From NCBI RefSeq assembly GCF_954871325.1, contig NC_088775.1:49763561-49827560 (forward strand): a stretch of 64,000 bases of DNA, in the 5' to 3' direction. Made by a program: the position numbers and the translations under genes. Position 1 is the stretch's first letter. Every line of letters begins with the position of its first letter. Under the pieces are notes generated by a model, which saw only the letters and a list, made by a program, of their open reading frames with translations, was not told the DNA's origin and did no database searches. Below are positions 1-13,986 of the stretch, piece by piece. The stretch is from Gordionus sp. m RMFG-2023. Taxonomy: Eukaryota; Nematomorpha; Gordioida; Chordodea; Parachordodidae.

Positions 1-308
1 ATTTTTGCAAATAAGTTCAAACGATTTACATTTTTAGTAAAAAAAAAGAATAATATGACACGATAATCATATATTTTATTTTAATTTACACATCTAAAAT
101 CATATTCATTGCACATATAAAAAAATATTCATTGTACATATATATTTTATATTTAGATTTACAACGATATTGCACTATAAATCAAAATACATCACATGTT
201 AAATATAAAATAATACATATTCAATATATAAAATCAATTAATTATACTTATAAAATTATTGTAATTATACAATATTGCACAGAGAATAAAATTGCTGCAC
301 TTATAAAA

Positions 309-3253
309 TCAGACACCTATCATATTGTATAAATAGATATAATAAAATTTAAATATAAGAAAATAATATATAATTTTAACGTTGATAAATCTCTGATTAA
401 CTTTGAATCTTTGCGCAAATAAACAATCTTCTAGTTCAATCTGCGCTGATAGTTCTTGTTCAACTGACATCATTAAAAACGCTTCTAATTTTTCTTGGCC
501 TATATTAGCTCTCAGCCTATTTTTTATCATTTTTAATTTACTAAATGTTCTCTCGCAATTAACCAGCGTAAATGACGAAGTTAAAATGTATTCATATGCC
601 ATAAATTAATTGGTATATGCACTTGTGTGCATATTGTATCTTTTAAGAATTTCATACACGCATATTAAACACTTGATAAATTTTTTATCACACTCTGATT
701 TATATTCATATTATAATATTCCATCTTCTTCATTTGACTTCTCATTTGTACATACGATATCATCGTCCGTTTCATTTAATTCATAAATCCTTGAATACAC
801 TGGCAAATGAACATAATTCGTTATGTAATTTAACAATTAATATATTTGCCAATTGTGCCCGTTTTTGCTTTTCAGAAATATCTTTACTATTTATTTCATC
901 AAAATGTCTTAGGTGAAAATATTTCACATTCAAAATAAGCTCTCTATTTGTAGAAAACCCTTCCCACAAGCTGTTTATAAGTTGATCATTTCGACCTAAA
1001 GGTCAATCGATTCTTGAGGACATTCATCTTGGCCTTCGTCACTATATATTCTCCTTACTCGTTCTATTCGATTTTTTGGTAGAGCAGTCTGTACCCAGAT
1101 ACTCTCTTAAATGTGAAATTGTTTCATTTAAATTAGAAGCCATCTAAATTGCTTTATTTTGAATCGATGTAATAGTTATCGATGATAGAGAAAACTTAGC
1201 ATCTTCTATCATTTTCCATGCTGACAAAATATCTAAATTTTTAGTTTGAAGATATAATGACAACCATTATTTAAAAAATTTCCAATATTATAAATGTACT
1301 TAGCGTCTTAAATTTATATAAATTATCGATCAAAGACTGCGCTTTGATGAGGTATTTGCCTCAAATGATTTATTATCTATTAAAATTGAAGTGCACTTAC
1401 CGTTAATGGGATAAAGTTCTATTTACCATATATTCAGGGCTTTTTCAGGTGCCCACTACTTTATCTAATCTATTTTTTGCAGTATTCTCAACTAATTTTA
1501 GCTTGATGAAATATTCTGTTTCATCAAAGCATCCATCCTTTTATTTCACCAAAGAAAGTTGCTAGTCTGTTCAATAATCCAAATAAATTTTTGTTTTCAA
1601 TATTATCACATAAATCACATATACAGAGATTTAATATGTTACCAAATATACACACTACCTGGAGCCTCTTGTCTAATAAGAGTTTGCAACCCAACAAATT
1701 CACCCCGCATATTTGCACCACCATCAAATGATTCTTCAATTATATTTCTCATATTCCATGTTTTAAAAAGCATTCATTCAAGATATCAAAAAATTCTTTT
1801 CCAGAAGAGTTCTAACTTTTGTAAGTGCAAAAAACTCTATTATTTTGCCATTATATATATGTATCGTAGGCAATTGGTTGTTGATCATAAAACTAATATC
1901 TTCTTTTTTTATTAAATTCCTGATTTGATCAAGAACAACTTTAATATTTTTGTTAACAGTGGTTTTTGATTACATGTTTATGAGAGAACCTCTTCCCTTC
2001 GATTTTGATTTATCAGAGAGTTTAAGCTTTTCTTTTCTTGTCTACGTTTGCTCTTTAAAATAGCCTTCTCGAAATGATCTCTGAGTTTTAATCATTCTTT
2101 GATATAATACTAATCATATACGAATCATTTCCAGGAAATTCCAATGATTCAAATTTTAATTTTCAAAGTGGCTAAGTGTTTCAGTAGCATTTGATCTAGG
2201 GTAAGTTTTGTTTGCCTAAAGACTTTATTATATCGAATATTTGTTTTATTATGTGGACATTGTTATAAATTTGTCGATTTTTTTCATTTAATATTTTTAC
2301 ACATTGAATTATAAAATAACTTGTTTTTTGATGCTCTGAGGTGGGCCTCGACTGTACTGATATGTACTCTTGAATTTTTATGTATTTTAATTACTGAATG
2401 CATTGTCGAAATTTGTTGAGACTGTTGTGAAAGTGTTTTCGCACAGGCAGATTGAGAGTAAATAGCTTTAACTTAATTGCATATTAGTCTTATTGTAATC
2501 CATTTTCTAAGTATTTTTTTTCACTCATTACCATTAGTCAATATAATTTATCATATTTACTATTTATGGGTTGTATAGGATGTTGCATTAAAAACGTAAG
2601 TTCTTGAGGTTTAGGCAACTTAAAATTTTCATGCGTCTTATCCAATTTTAAAGGAGACACTGTTGGATCCCCTGAATCGATTTGTGGCTATCTGGGAAGG
2701 AGCTTTTTAAAAGTGAAATTGTTACAGATGAATGTAACGTTAATATTCCTATACATGGTGAAATTGTTTCCGATATCAATAATCGACTTTGTGAAATATT
2801 TGAAGCCATTATTGAAGTAGTTGCTTCTGACAAGTGTGACGATAATAAAGATGGAATTGCTGTAATTGTAGATAATGTATTTTCAGGGTATGTGAATGAT
2901 TTATCTGCTGTAATGGTGGATAATATAGTTTTAGGTGTGTGGCAATGTTTAAACTGATGCAATAATAAATGAAGATGTTGCAGACAATGTAGTTGTTTCA
3001 GGTAGATATGAATGGGAGGCAATTGTTGATATTCCTAAAATAATAGTTTTTTATACATGAAGTAATAGTATTAGAAATACCTGATATTGATTTCAGTACC
3101 AGCTGCTTTGAGACCAGCAGCATATTTTTCTCTTAATTTTTCAGCTTCACCTTTAAATTTCCTTTTGGCATTTCTATGCAAGATATTTAAAAAATATATC
3201 AATTTAATTAAAAATAATATATTGTGTACACTACCCATGATAAATATAAACAA
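309..3253 (-). mobile_element. hAT transposon relic (DUF4371-type transposase)
   Basis: The minus strand carries scattered pieces of one hAT transposase in the right order. Near 3253-3071 there is an N-terminal basic segment (KRKFKGEAEKLREK) of the kind that opens DUF4371-type hAT proteins. Near 2640-2540 there is a stretch with LDKTHENFKLPKPQ. At about 1740-1524 there is a GGANMRG-like catalytic-core segment followed by the conserved Cys region. At 602-309 there is a C-terminal dimerisation domain (VNCERTFSKLKMIKNRLR). Many stops and frame changes lie between the pieces, so it is dead. I found no convincing terminal inverted repeats or target duplication, so the limits are those of the coding remnants. 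The open frame on the other strand near 2682-2957 is not recognisable. Family assignment is good and the exact extent is unsure. Confidence 0.72.
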
Positions 3254-3351
3254 GATAAGTTTAAAATTAAATTTAATATAATTTTTTAAAGAATTGCATT
3301 TATATATAAGGCAATAAAGTCATCATAGGTTATCCTTCCATATGATTTTGC

Positions 3352-6300
3352 CAGGCGCGTACGCAGGAATTTGATATGGGGGGAGGAGGGGGGGGGGGGT
3401 AAATACATTTTTTTAAGATAAAATTATTATTTAAAAATATCAGGCATAAATTTATTAGGACTAATAACTATTTCTAATACACAATTTTAAATTAATGTGA
3501 ATTATAAAAATTAAATATAAATACCAACATATAAAAATTTATAAAATAAATGTTAATTAAAAAATATTAATAGGATATAACCGACGGCATATGAAAAACT
3601 ATAAAATAAATGTGAATATTAAAATAAATATAAGTGGATATAACCAGTATATAAAATAAATGACCCAAAATAGAAATTTAAATTTTGAGCCTTAAAAATT
3701 TGTGTATAAAGTATGAAAAATTTAAATGTTAGAAATATAAATTAATACACAAGTTTCTTAGGAATAATTGTATTTGTATGTAATAACTAAGTATTCACGA
3801 ATAACACATTAAAAAATTAATGTGCACAAATAATATTATTAAGAAGCCTATTATATATTTATAATGTAAAATCCAATCTTCGTTGGGATTGAGCTAATTT
3901 TTCAATTTTCTCATTCGTGCTTGGTGTCAAATGCCTATGAATATTCAAAAAGCCCCAACCATTCTATCTACTTTCAGAAGTTGTACTTCTTAGGTATGTT
4001 TTTATTCTTCTTAAAGAAGAGAATGTTTTCTCATTAGTTGCAGTACTAATGGGAAGAGTTCCTAATACATATAATAATTTTAATATATTGGAAAAATAAT
4101 CTAAGATGTTTGATGAAATGATGCAAAGCATCCATAGCATTTTTTGGGACTATATCAACCATAGTTAATCTTTTATACTATGGTTGGCATTCAGCTATCA
4201 TAAGATACTTTAGCATCATAAGATACTTTAGCATCATAAGATACTTTAGCATCATAAGATACTTTAGCATCATAAGATACTTTAGCATCATAAGATACTT
4301 TAGCATCATAAGATACTTTAGCATCATAAGATACTTTAGCATCATAAGATACTTTAGCATCATAAGATACTTTAGCATCATAAGATACTTTAGCATCATA
4401 AGATACTTTAGCATCATAAGATACTTTAGCATCATAAGATACTTTAGCATCATAAGATACTTTAGCATCATAAGATACTTTAGCATCATAAGATACTTTA
4501 GCATCATAAGATACTTTAGCATCATAAGATACTTTAGCATCATAAGATACTTTAGCATCATAAGATACTTTAGCATCATAAGATACTTTAGCATCATAAG
4601 ATACTTTAGCATCATAAGATACTTTAGCATCATAAGATACTTTAGCATCATAAGATACTTTAGCATCATAAGATACTTTAGCATCATAAGATACTTTAGC
4701 ATCATAAGATACTTTAGCATCATAAGATACTTTAGCATCATAAGATACTTTAGCATCATAAGATACTTTAGCATCATAAGATACTTTAGCATCATAAGAT
4801 ACTTTAGCATCATAAGATACTTTAGCATCATAAGATACTTTAGCATCATAAGATACTTTAGCATCATAAGATACTTTAGCATCATAAGATACTTTAGCAT
4901 CATAAGATACTTTAGCATCATAAGATACTTTAGCATCATAAGATACTTTAGCATCATAAGATACTTTAGCATCATAAGATACTTTAGTATCATAAGATAC
5001 TTTAGTATCATAAGATACTTTAGTATCATAAGATACTTTAGCATCATAAGATACTTTAGCATCATAAGATACTTTAGCATCATAAGATACTTTAGCATCA
5101 TAAGATACTTTAGTATCATAAGATACTTTAGTATCATAAGATACTTTAGTATCATAAGATACTTTAGTATCATAAGATACTTTAGCATCATAAGATACTT
5201 TAGCATCATAAGATACTTTAGCATCATAAGATACTTTAGCATCATTAGATACTTTAGTATCATTAGATACTTTAGCATCATTAGATACTTTAGCATCATT
5301 AGATACTTTAGCATCATTAGATACTTTAGCATCATTAGATACTTTAGCATCATTAGATACTTTAGCATCATTAGATACTTTAGCATCATTAGATACTTTA
5401 GCATCTTCATGATAAAAATCTGCTAAATATTTTATTTTTTTTATATCACCATCTGAAAAAAGTTTGGAAGACTATTGTGGAATTAATATCTGCAGATTGG
5501 TAAGTGCTGCCTGATGAATTAAAAACCATTCATTTTTGGGTTATAAATTTATTTAATAGGTATAAAGACATTTATTTTATATTACTCTTCACCATATATT
5601 AATGTTTGGACGATGAGCTTGCCATGCGGCAAGTCGAGGGAGACATATATTAAACTCGTATAGCTCTGCTTTTGACTTAACTATAACATATATAATATGA
5701 AATTCTTCATCAACATTAGCCTTAATTTCTTTGAGTTCTAATAAATTGTCTCCGCTATTCTCATCGTCTCAATCAAGTCAATGTCATGTTTTTGAAATGT
5801 ATTACATAAAATAGTTGTATAATTAAATAATTATATTCTAATGAGAAATTTTTTTTTTATAAGTATTGAATCAAAATTTTGCTAGCTTCTGAGGAAATAT
5901 CTTTCAGGCCATTGTGATATTTCAGCAAGAGCATTAATAATCGACTATTCTAACTCCATAAAAGCTGTTACTGCTTGATGGCGAAGACTCCATCTCGTTG
6001 GACAAGCTTTTTGATACTGGACAAGTAGTTTCAGAAATAATTCTGTTTAAAATATTTTGTCGCTTGGGGTATTCCATTAATGCAGAATCCCGTAATGCCT
6101 TAAATTTTACAAGACCACGAAAATTACTTTCATTATCACTATTATTGAAATTCAAACTTCCTGAATCAAAATGGCCATGTAATGCTAGGCCCTCAATCCA
6201 CAGTATAGAATGTCTCAATAGTTAGTTTGATCTTACATCTATTTTCTTTTGCTATTTTAATCCTATTTTTGTCAATATGTGATGAAATGGGAATCATATC

Positions 6301-7075
6301 CCCACCTTGAATTAATTTGAAGAAATCCAGTTCACAGCTTGTGATAATTTGTTTTTTGATGATTGTCAAAGATTTCTCCACCATCTTTGTACTTGGCGAA
6401 TTGAGTCTTAACAAGACTGTTAATTAACTAAATTTCTTCCAGCATATCTTGGGCCAAACAGGATACATATCTTGCAATAAGTTCTATTGTCTAGGATAGA
6501 GTATGCTAGCCATAACCATCTAGTAAAATAGCAGTTTTGATATTCTAACTTTTGATTAGCACAATAAAGTTTGCATATATTGAAAATTGAGGGGTGGAAT
6601 ATAAATCTAATAAAATATTTATCATAGGTATCTTTAATACCTTTTTAAGAAGTATATGTCTTTCTTCTAGGCTAATTATAAAATGTTATAAAATTATTTG
6701 TTGCTTTTTTATACGATGACTAGGATTTTCATCATCATCAATATGTGTAAAAAAATTTCTTATGTCCATATTTATTATTTGACTAGAAATTTGAAAATGA
6801 TTAAATATTACCACTAAAAATTTGAAAATAATAGATAAATATTACGGCAAGGAAAACTTAAAATCAAAATAAATTGATAAAATAACTTAGTAAATGAATG
6901 TGAATAATTAAATATATATTTAAAAAGAAAGAGATAGGAATAAATATTATAAAATATAAATTAATATAAACAATAATATTTGAATAATATATCCGGCATC
7001 TGCATTTTTTGGCTGGGGGGGGGGAATTTTAAAAGGGCTCTTTAAATTTTTAAGGGGGGGGGGCTCGAGCCCCTG
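3352..7075 (-). mobile_element. hAT transposon relic with G-run ends, DUF4371-type
   Basis: The left edge begins CAGGCGCGTACGCAGG followed by a run of Gs. The right edge near 7020-7075 has a matching G-run and GCGCAGG in inverse orientation, a layout typical of hAT ends in animals. The minus strand codes in order: 6414-6193 (KENRCKIKLTIETF), 6218-5934 (GLALHGHFDSGS, ESNFRGL), and after the satellite 4130-3850, where the dimerisation domain can be read as RRIKTYLRSTTSE with breaks. GLALRGH and NFRGLLKF are hallmarks of DUF4371 hAT transposases. There are several frameshifts and stops, and an 18-bp minisatellite interrupts the gene between the core and the C terminus. No clear target duplication was seen. 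Confidence 0.7.
4195..5405. repeat. 18-bp minisatellite, about 67 copies
   Basis: The unit catcataagatactttag is repeated head to tail about 67 times with almost no divergence. Variants occur in blocks: a gtatcataag block near 4985-5035, a second near 5110-5175, and a catcattag block at the right end (5240-5400). Because 18 is a multiple of three and one minus-strand frame lacks stops, the array translates as MLKYLM repeated. This is a by-product of the repeat. The array lies inside the hAT relic at 3.35-7.08 kb. Confidence 0.97.
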
Positions 7076-7085
7076 CGCTCCTCTA

Positions 7086-8440
7086 CCCAATGATGCTACT
7101 GGAGCTTATCAAATTGCGTAGACCAGGCCCCTATATAAAATATAGCATTTTTCACAACAGAAATTGTAAACTCAAAATGAAATTAATTATATGGTACATA
7201 TGCTATTTAATTTTTTTAAAATAGTATCTATATTTCAGCCATAACGGTATTACAAACAACAAATCTTGCCATATTAATATTGTTTATATGTTTATTATTT
7301 GTTACGATCAGATAGTCAGTACAGAATGGCGAGTAAATCAAAATTATTTGATGAAGGAAGAATAAAAAATTTGCCTATCTTATGAGATGTGAATCACAAA
7401 TTTACCTTTATTTTGATGAGAGGTGAATCTTAAATTTTCCATTATTTTTATAAAATATGTTAATTATTTAGTACTTTCAACTCAATATTAACAAATAATT
7501 GCAAAATATTTGTAAATATATTAATTTTCTCTATATCGATTTCATAATTTCTAAAAAAACGAAATTTTTATATGCACAATAAAGAATCTTTTCGACTGAA
7601 TTTTTACACATAAATATTTATAATTAATGACCTAAAAAATTTATTTCTGCTTGATATAATTTTTTATCATAAAGAACAGCAAAAGGCATCTTGCCCTGAT
7701 TATTGAGATAACAAAAAAATCTAATAATTCAAATTTTTTTATCGAAACTATGTGGCTCCTTAACACCCCATTAACCACTCACATAATCTAAAACCCAGAA
7801 TTCCCTTTAGTCAGCATTGCTGTTCGTTTCCCACTAAGTGAAAGTAGGAGATGGATTTTAGTGAAGATAGAAGGTAAAGAAAGAATGAATAAAATAAAAA
7901 AAAGGAACAGATATGAAAAAATGATATAAGCATTTATACAAATAATATATAAGTTTTCAACACACTCGAATTTGTAGCCATATAAAAAATGAAAAAAATA
8001 ATAATAATAAAATTTTATATAAGAAATAATATTAAAAATTTTACCAAATATAATGAGTAAAAGAAAAACGCTTTGAAAATAAATATACCTCATTTAGATC
8101 CATTCGATATCACTTCTACCTTGTTAGACAAAAAATATAAAATCTTGTTAGACAAAAAATATAAAATAATTTGCTAACTTGGTCCATGAGATCCTTTATA
8201 TAAAATAATAGACTTTTACTTATCATGTGACATATAAAAATGAGAAAAAATTAATTGTTACAATATGTGAATATATTTATTGGAAATTCATTTTTTTAAA
8301 ATTATCAAGTGTTCGTATTTTTCTGTCTTTTATAGTAGGGAATATCAAACAGCAAGCTTATATATTAGATTTTTTTAGATTTTGGCATGTCTAAAATCTA
8401 TTAGTTTCCCAATTAATATTTTGATATTCATTCCACTCCA
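7086..8440. other. no gene or classified element recognised
   Basis: This is AT-rich sequence with no convincing coding stretch on either strand and no repeat ends that I could pair. A G/C-rich patch at 7080-7130 may belong to the neighbouring element end. Confidence 0.5.
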
Positions 8441-8449
8441 TTTGTTAGA

Positions 8450-8960
8450 ATTTCTTCTTTTTCGATTCCATAACAAATCAACAAAACAGAACACAATTTT
8501 AACCCGACCCCTTTAGATTAAATTTTTAAAAGAGTTTATATATTAAGAAAAAATAAATTTTAGCCCCCAACTCCAAATAGCGGCTGAAATATGGACAAAT
8601 GTTTAAGAAATGGGATTTTGGGCAAAGTGCACTCCCTTTAATATTAGATATCTTTCTATAATTAAGCTAGAAGCGTCATTTAAATTTCTTTATATAGCCT
8701 AATGGCAGGCCTTTAAAGTAATATAATGTTAAATATTTTTTAAAAAAATCTTAAATATCAAAAACTGATAATAGAAAACCGGAAATAATCATAAAATCAA
8801 ATAGGAATTTCTTATTTCTCTCAAATATTTTATGTAAAGATATAGATTAATTAATAAATGTGCAAATTTTCAAGTTTGACCGAGCTCAAGTTTAAGTGAT
8901 ATGCTATAATCATTATTCTATTCCAAATATTCTTTAAATATTTGATATTAATCAATTATT
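8450..8960 (+). repeat. dispersed repeat family R1, copy 1
   Basis: The segment resembles 11,610-12,240 in the same orientation. Both contain an aaatcaac stretch, then ttaacccgacc, then a tail with aaagtgcactcc or aaatgcacctca and a phrase ending in a (t)caagtttgaccgagctc-like block. It is an old interspersed element of unknown class. No coding capacity was seen. Confidence 0.55.
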
Positions 8961-10880
8961 GTAATATCCTCCAAGAAACACAATGGAAGCATTGCATACT
9001 TTAAAATATTTATGGAATTCTTTCCAAATATATTAAAATTATTGTATAGGCAATAATATCAATTAGTACAAGAGAGAAAGGATATTGGGAGAAATATATT
9101 ATTTGCCCTCACAAACTATCAAATATTTTATGTTTAATATTTAAATATAAGGTTCACCGTCAACAAGTTTTGATGATAAATAGCTCCATTTTAGCAGGTT
9201 TTGAGCCAACTCTAAAAGGCTAAACAAAGCCTCGCTCGAGGCTGAAACTTAAGGGATAGCTCAATCTTCAAAAAAATATACTCTTGCATCCAGGCTTAGC
9301 GAATTTTTTCGACTATTAAAATTGAGCCGATTTAACAACACTAAGGGCAAGAAATAGTTTTCAACAAAATCTTTTAAATGTTTAAATAGAATTCTGAAAT
9401 TTTCAAATAAGTAGGTATATCTGTTAAAACTAATAAATTTACTTTGAAAGAAATAATAAATTGGAATATTTTCGGTGTCCTTTTGCCAATGATACATTTT
9501 TGATTGACTAATATTTAAAAAATAAATCATTAAGAACAAGTTGATAATAAAATATTATAGGTGATGTCTACATGACAGAAAATTCATTGGAAGCTAACCC
9601 CTTCCAAAATTAACCCTATCACACTAAAAATAATTTCGTGCCCTTCGGCCGTGATATTTACCCAATTATGCTATATCAATCCCATGATACTATAAAAATC
9701 TTATAATAAACCAGCATCAATAACTTTCAAATAATTTTAATCAAGTAGGTAAATATTTACAGATTCAGAAATTACATTTTTATTTAAAAATATACCATTA
9801 AAAAAATCCAAAATTTGTAAGATAAAAAATAGACCAATTTATAATTGCTCTAGATACTCGCAGTTTAATTTAATGGATAACCTTAAAAACGAGGGTAAAA
9901 AATTATTTGAATAAATTCTAATCAAATTATCTTTTTATTTTAGAAATTCTTTCCGATATATTCCTTACAAAAAGAAAATAGCTTAAAAACCTAGATGTAC
10001 GATTTGGCGAATCAAATAAAGAATATACCAAAGATAAATAAATGTAATGAAATGATTGCTGAACTTCGAAAATATATCGATTAAGACAATTTAAAAAAAT
10101 CCTAAACTGCGTGAATACTTAACACTGCAGTATTGCTGAGTGTGAAAGGGGCTTTTATCTTATGAATATTATTTAGCATATAATCGAGCGAGTTTAAGAG
10201 TAAATATTTAATCAAATTTATGTACATAAATATTGATAAACCTTCGATATCATAATGCATTCCAAATCCATGATCAAAATATGGAAAACGAATCATAGAG
10301 TGAAAATGACATCTTTTTATAGAAAAATACAGCTCAAAGAAGGCGAAGAAATGAATGATATATTTTTATTTCTAAATATTAGTGGTATATTTCGTAATAA
10401 AAAAATTATATATCATTTAATAATATATAATATAAAATCTTAACCCCTCCCCCCTTCCCCATTTTAAGAAATACACCACTTGTACATCCAACGAGGTATG
10501 CAATTTGGCGAGATCCAATAACAAATATTTCAATTTCTGTACAACATCCCTTACTAGAATGAACTTCGGGAAAACCCAGGGGAAAAGAAAATTATAAAAT
10601 TTAAAAAACTTTCAAAGATATTTTTAAAAATTTATAGGGTAATGATGTTTAGCGTTAAACTTTATTGATTTCATTTGTGTTTTATAAAAAATTTAATAAA
10701 AAAGCTCTCTAGCAAGTAAAAAAAAAAATTTTTTTTAATAAAATATCTTACAAATTATTTTTTACATTCGCCTAAATACTTGTATTAATTATAAATACAA
10801 ATTTATTCTCAATTAATATTAAAAAAAGAAGTGAAAACCCACTTAAATATATTTATAAATATAATATATAAATACCCGAG
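8961..10880. other. no gene recognised
   Basis: AT-rich sequence with only short chance open frames on both strands. No domains, tRNA-like folds or paired repeat ends were recognised. Confidence 0.5.
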
Positions 10881-10889
10881 TTTTTGTTT

Positions 10890-11360
10890 ATTAATCAGCC
10901 ATGTGATATTTAATAAGATATGATTTATGGAGTGGTTAGGCAAGCGTTATTTAGTATTAAATAAATGATTATTTGGTAAACATAGCCATATTTAGTAATA
11001 AATAATGTAGTTAGCCGAGCGACATTTTTCAGCCGAAAGATATTAGTATAAATGATATATTATATGGTTAGCTTAGGCGATATTTCTCAACCTAAGAATA
11101 TTTAGTAAAAATGATTTATTATGTCCGGGCGATTTTTCCTAGACGAGCGAATTTAGTAGCCGTGTGATAAATAGATTCCCCTATTTAAAAAAAGGAAAAC
11201 TCACTAAAATATGCTTAAATATAATGTAAACCTTTTTTTAAATAAAATTGGTATTTTTATCCACTTAGCGATATTTGTAATAAATAATTTATCATGTGGT
11301 GCGATATTTAATAATGATTTATTATGTGGCTAGCCGAGAGATATTTCCTAGCGAGAGATA
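10890..11360. repeat. degenerate tandem repeat (about 70 bp unit)
   Basis: Six or so diverged units contain aaatgatttattatgtgg, then gttagccgagcgatatt and ttagtaataaat. The copies differ by many substitutions and indels, so the array is old. No coding was seen. Confidence 0.6.
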
Positions 11361-11609
11361 TTTATTATTTTATTATTTGAAAATTTGTTTTAGCTATTCT
11401 AATTCTAATATATGACATGTTTCATCCTAATTGGCTATTAGATATGCATTGAACTAAATATTATTACAGACTAAATATAATCAAGCCAACATAATTATAT
11501 ACATAATATATATCAATAATATGACGATGACCTAAAAAAACACACTATATTTTGCAACATTTACTATATTGACATGAGTGATAAATAATAATTAATGTAT
11601 AATATATTA

Positions 11610-12240
11610 ATTACAGTATGTGGTTCATTCCATATCAAATCAACCATGTTAACCCGACCTCCTCTATTTTTTTAAAAATTATACTGATAGTATATAGTAT
11701 AACCAAGAAAAAAAATGAAATTTTACCTCCTAACACTACTTACGGTAAGATATGAGGGTTTAAAGCGGGAAAAAATGGTACTTCTGACAAAATGCACCTC
11801 ATTTATTTTTAAATCGAGAAATATTTATATTAGAGCAATAATTTATATTTTATTATATAGTTAAATAATAGTTATTTTATATGACATAGATAAATATGTA
11901 AAAATCTGATCAATATCGAAAACCAGATCTATAAAGCCGGAAATAGTCCAAAAAATGTAATTTTTTTAAAAAAAATTTCTGTATATAGATATCACACCAC
12001 TTTATATCTGTACAAAATCCTAGACTGGGCTGAATGTGGGTCTAGGAGTTATGACCCTTTATATGGCTCGAATTGATCAAATTTAACATAAATATAATCG
12101 TATTTAAATTTTTTCAAAATTTATGTAATAATGTTTATTTAAAAATTGTGTCTAAATGATAGGTCTTTACTTTTTTAAAAATCCTTAACAAAATATTTGA
12201 GAGGGGTGATTTTACCATGTGCGATTGCAAAAAATGTCAC
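11610..12240 (+). repeat. dispersed repeat family R1, copy 2
   Basis: The start (attccatatcaaatcaacc, then gttaacccgacc) and the following several hundred bases match 8450-8960 in the same direction. The tail around 12,030-12,240 is found again in inverse orientation at 13,330-13,480. The class is unknown. Confidence 0.55.
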
Positions 12241-12289
12241 TCAACCTTTATCCTAAAATCATTTTCATGATTGTAAAGATTAATGAAGT

Positions 12290-12565
12290 TTTTTAAATTA
12301 TTCTTAAAATTATTATTTATTCATCAAAATAAAATGGAAATAAAAAAATAAATTTCTAACTTTACTAAGTTTTAAAGAAAACTTACGAATTTACTCTAAT
12401 GGGACTCATAGGCACAAATAAGTCACGAAATGTATATATCTTAAGAACTACTCAATAGTAAATGAAATTTGGAATATATGTTCCAAAATATATATAATGA
12501 AGCTACTGTAGATTCTACCGTTTTTAAATATCAATTCTATCACGGCTAATCCCACCAGAATAATA
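12290..12565 (-). repeat. relic of the 13.99-kb piggyBac-like MITE, inverted
   Basis: The blocks ttactctaatgggactca, ttaagaactactcaatag, atgaagctactgtagattc and tcaattctatcacggc are reverse complements of blocks in 13,990-14,240. One end is missing and the copies are clearly diverged. Confidence 0.65.
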
Positions 12566-13329
12566 ATAAATTTTAGCCACTCTGAAGAATGATTATTTTT
12601 GTGTGAAATAAATAAAATGCACATGGTTGTGCTTCAAACAATCTGATATAACCACAAAATTTACATGTTTTGGTAATAAATCATAAAAAGGTGGAGTGTG
12701 GCCTGATTATTGATCCAATGATGGTCCTGCCCTAATGTATAATTTTCTGAGAAGTCAGCAATAACGAAGAATTCGCCAGTATTTAAATTGGATTTTAAAG
12801 AGTTTTGAAATAATTATTGTTGGAGGCTACAAACGAATGAGGAATCAAATTGTTTAATTTTTTGATTAAATAAGTCACAAATTTGTTGGCAGATTTTGTC
12901 AGCGTTTTGGTAGTAGTGTGATCAACTATCACAAACACTATGCGTAATACGTTGATAGGAGGATAATTATAATATCAATATTGGTTGTTAGTTGTTTTAA
13001 TTTTAAAGAATTTAGTTTTTTTGTAGAAATGAATTTCTTAAATAATCTTTTTATATTGGCGAAAAAAGTTATTTTAAATTTTATGCTCAACAGTTATTAT
13101 ATAAAATGAAATAATAAATTTGAAATTTTTAGAATATTTTAATGACCATTAATTTTAAATTGATTATGTATAATATAAGAAATATACATTAGGGGTTAAG
13201 AAAACTACAATATCAAGGTGAATTTATAGATTAAAAAGGATGGCATTTGTTGAAATTTTAATTTTGGTGCTAAAAAAAATATTTAAAATTATTTTGTCAA
13301 TTAGATAATTAACCAAAGTGTTAAATAAA

Positions 13330-13480
13330 GCACATTATCCTACCCACCCCTCAAATATTTTCTTAAAGATAAAAAAAGTAAAAGCCTAGCATTTAGACAT
13401 AATTTTTAAATTCATTAAATTTAAATATGAGGATATTTATGTTAAATTTCATCAATTTTAGCCATATAAAGTTAACCTGT
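13330..13480 (-). repeat. R1 fragment, inverted
   Basis: The blocks cccacccctcaaatatttt, agcatttagacataattttt and agccatataaag are the reverse complement of 12,060-12,215. With that copy it forms a loose inverted pair around the 12.3-13.3 kb segment. Confidence 0.6.
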
Positions 13481-13986
13481 GGAGAGTATAATAAATTCTG
13501 CAAACATATTGATATATTTGCATTTTTAAGTTTAAGCTATCTACAATTCTTTCAAAATATTTGAACTTGATTGTATAATGTAATAACTTCAAGATATTTA
13601 TATCTATTATCATTAAAATCATATCTTATTTTACTATATTGGATAATGGTTTCTAAAAAATTCTGAGCTACTTCTTAATATGCTTTGACTTTGTCTATTG
13701 TCAGAACAGAAATTTTATGAATTTCAAGATATAGGACTATTTAGCGGTATGTTTAAATTTTTTAAATTTCACGAGTTATTTGGTCGCATTTTCGCTGGCA
13801 GAAATACTAAAGTAAGATGTATGGAAGGTTTCATTTTATTGATGGTCCTTTTTTTAGATTTAAATACATTGTTCTTTCCCCGTCTTATATGCTGTTTTAA
13901 ATAGTTTACATGTCTTTTATATATTTTTTAAATATAACTTTATTTGTGTTATTTAATATATTTTTTAAAATAAACAAAAAATTTAA

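Noticed and set aside
2682-3022. 91- and 124-codon frames on opposite strands
   Set aside because: No recognisable domain. The minus-strand frame overlaps the expected low-complexity N-terminal region of the hAT relic, but cannot be confirmed.
4178-5410. 410-codon open frame of repeated MLKYLM on the minus strand
   Set aside because: It exists only because the 18-bp satellite unit is a multiple of three without stops in that frame. There is no start context or non-repeat domain.
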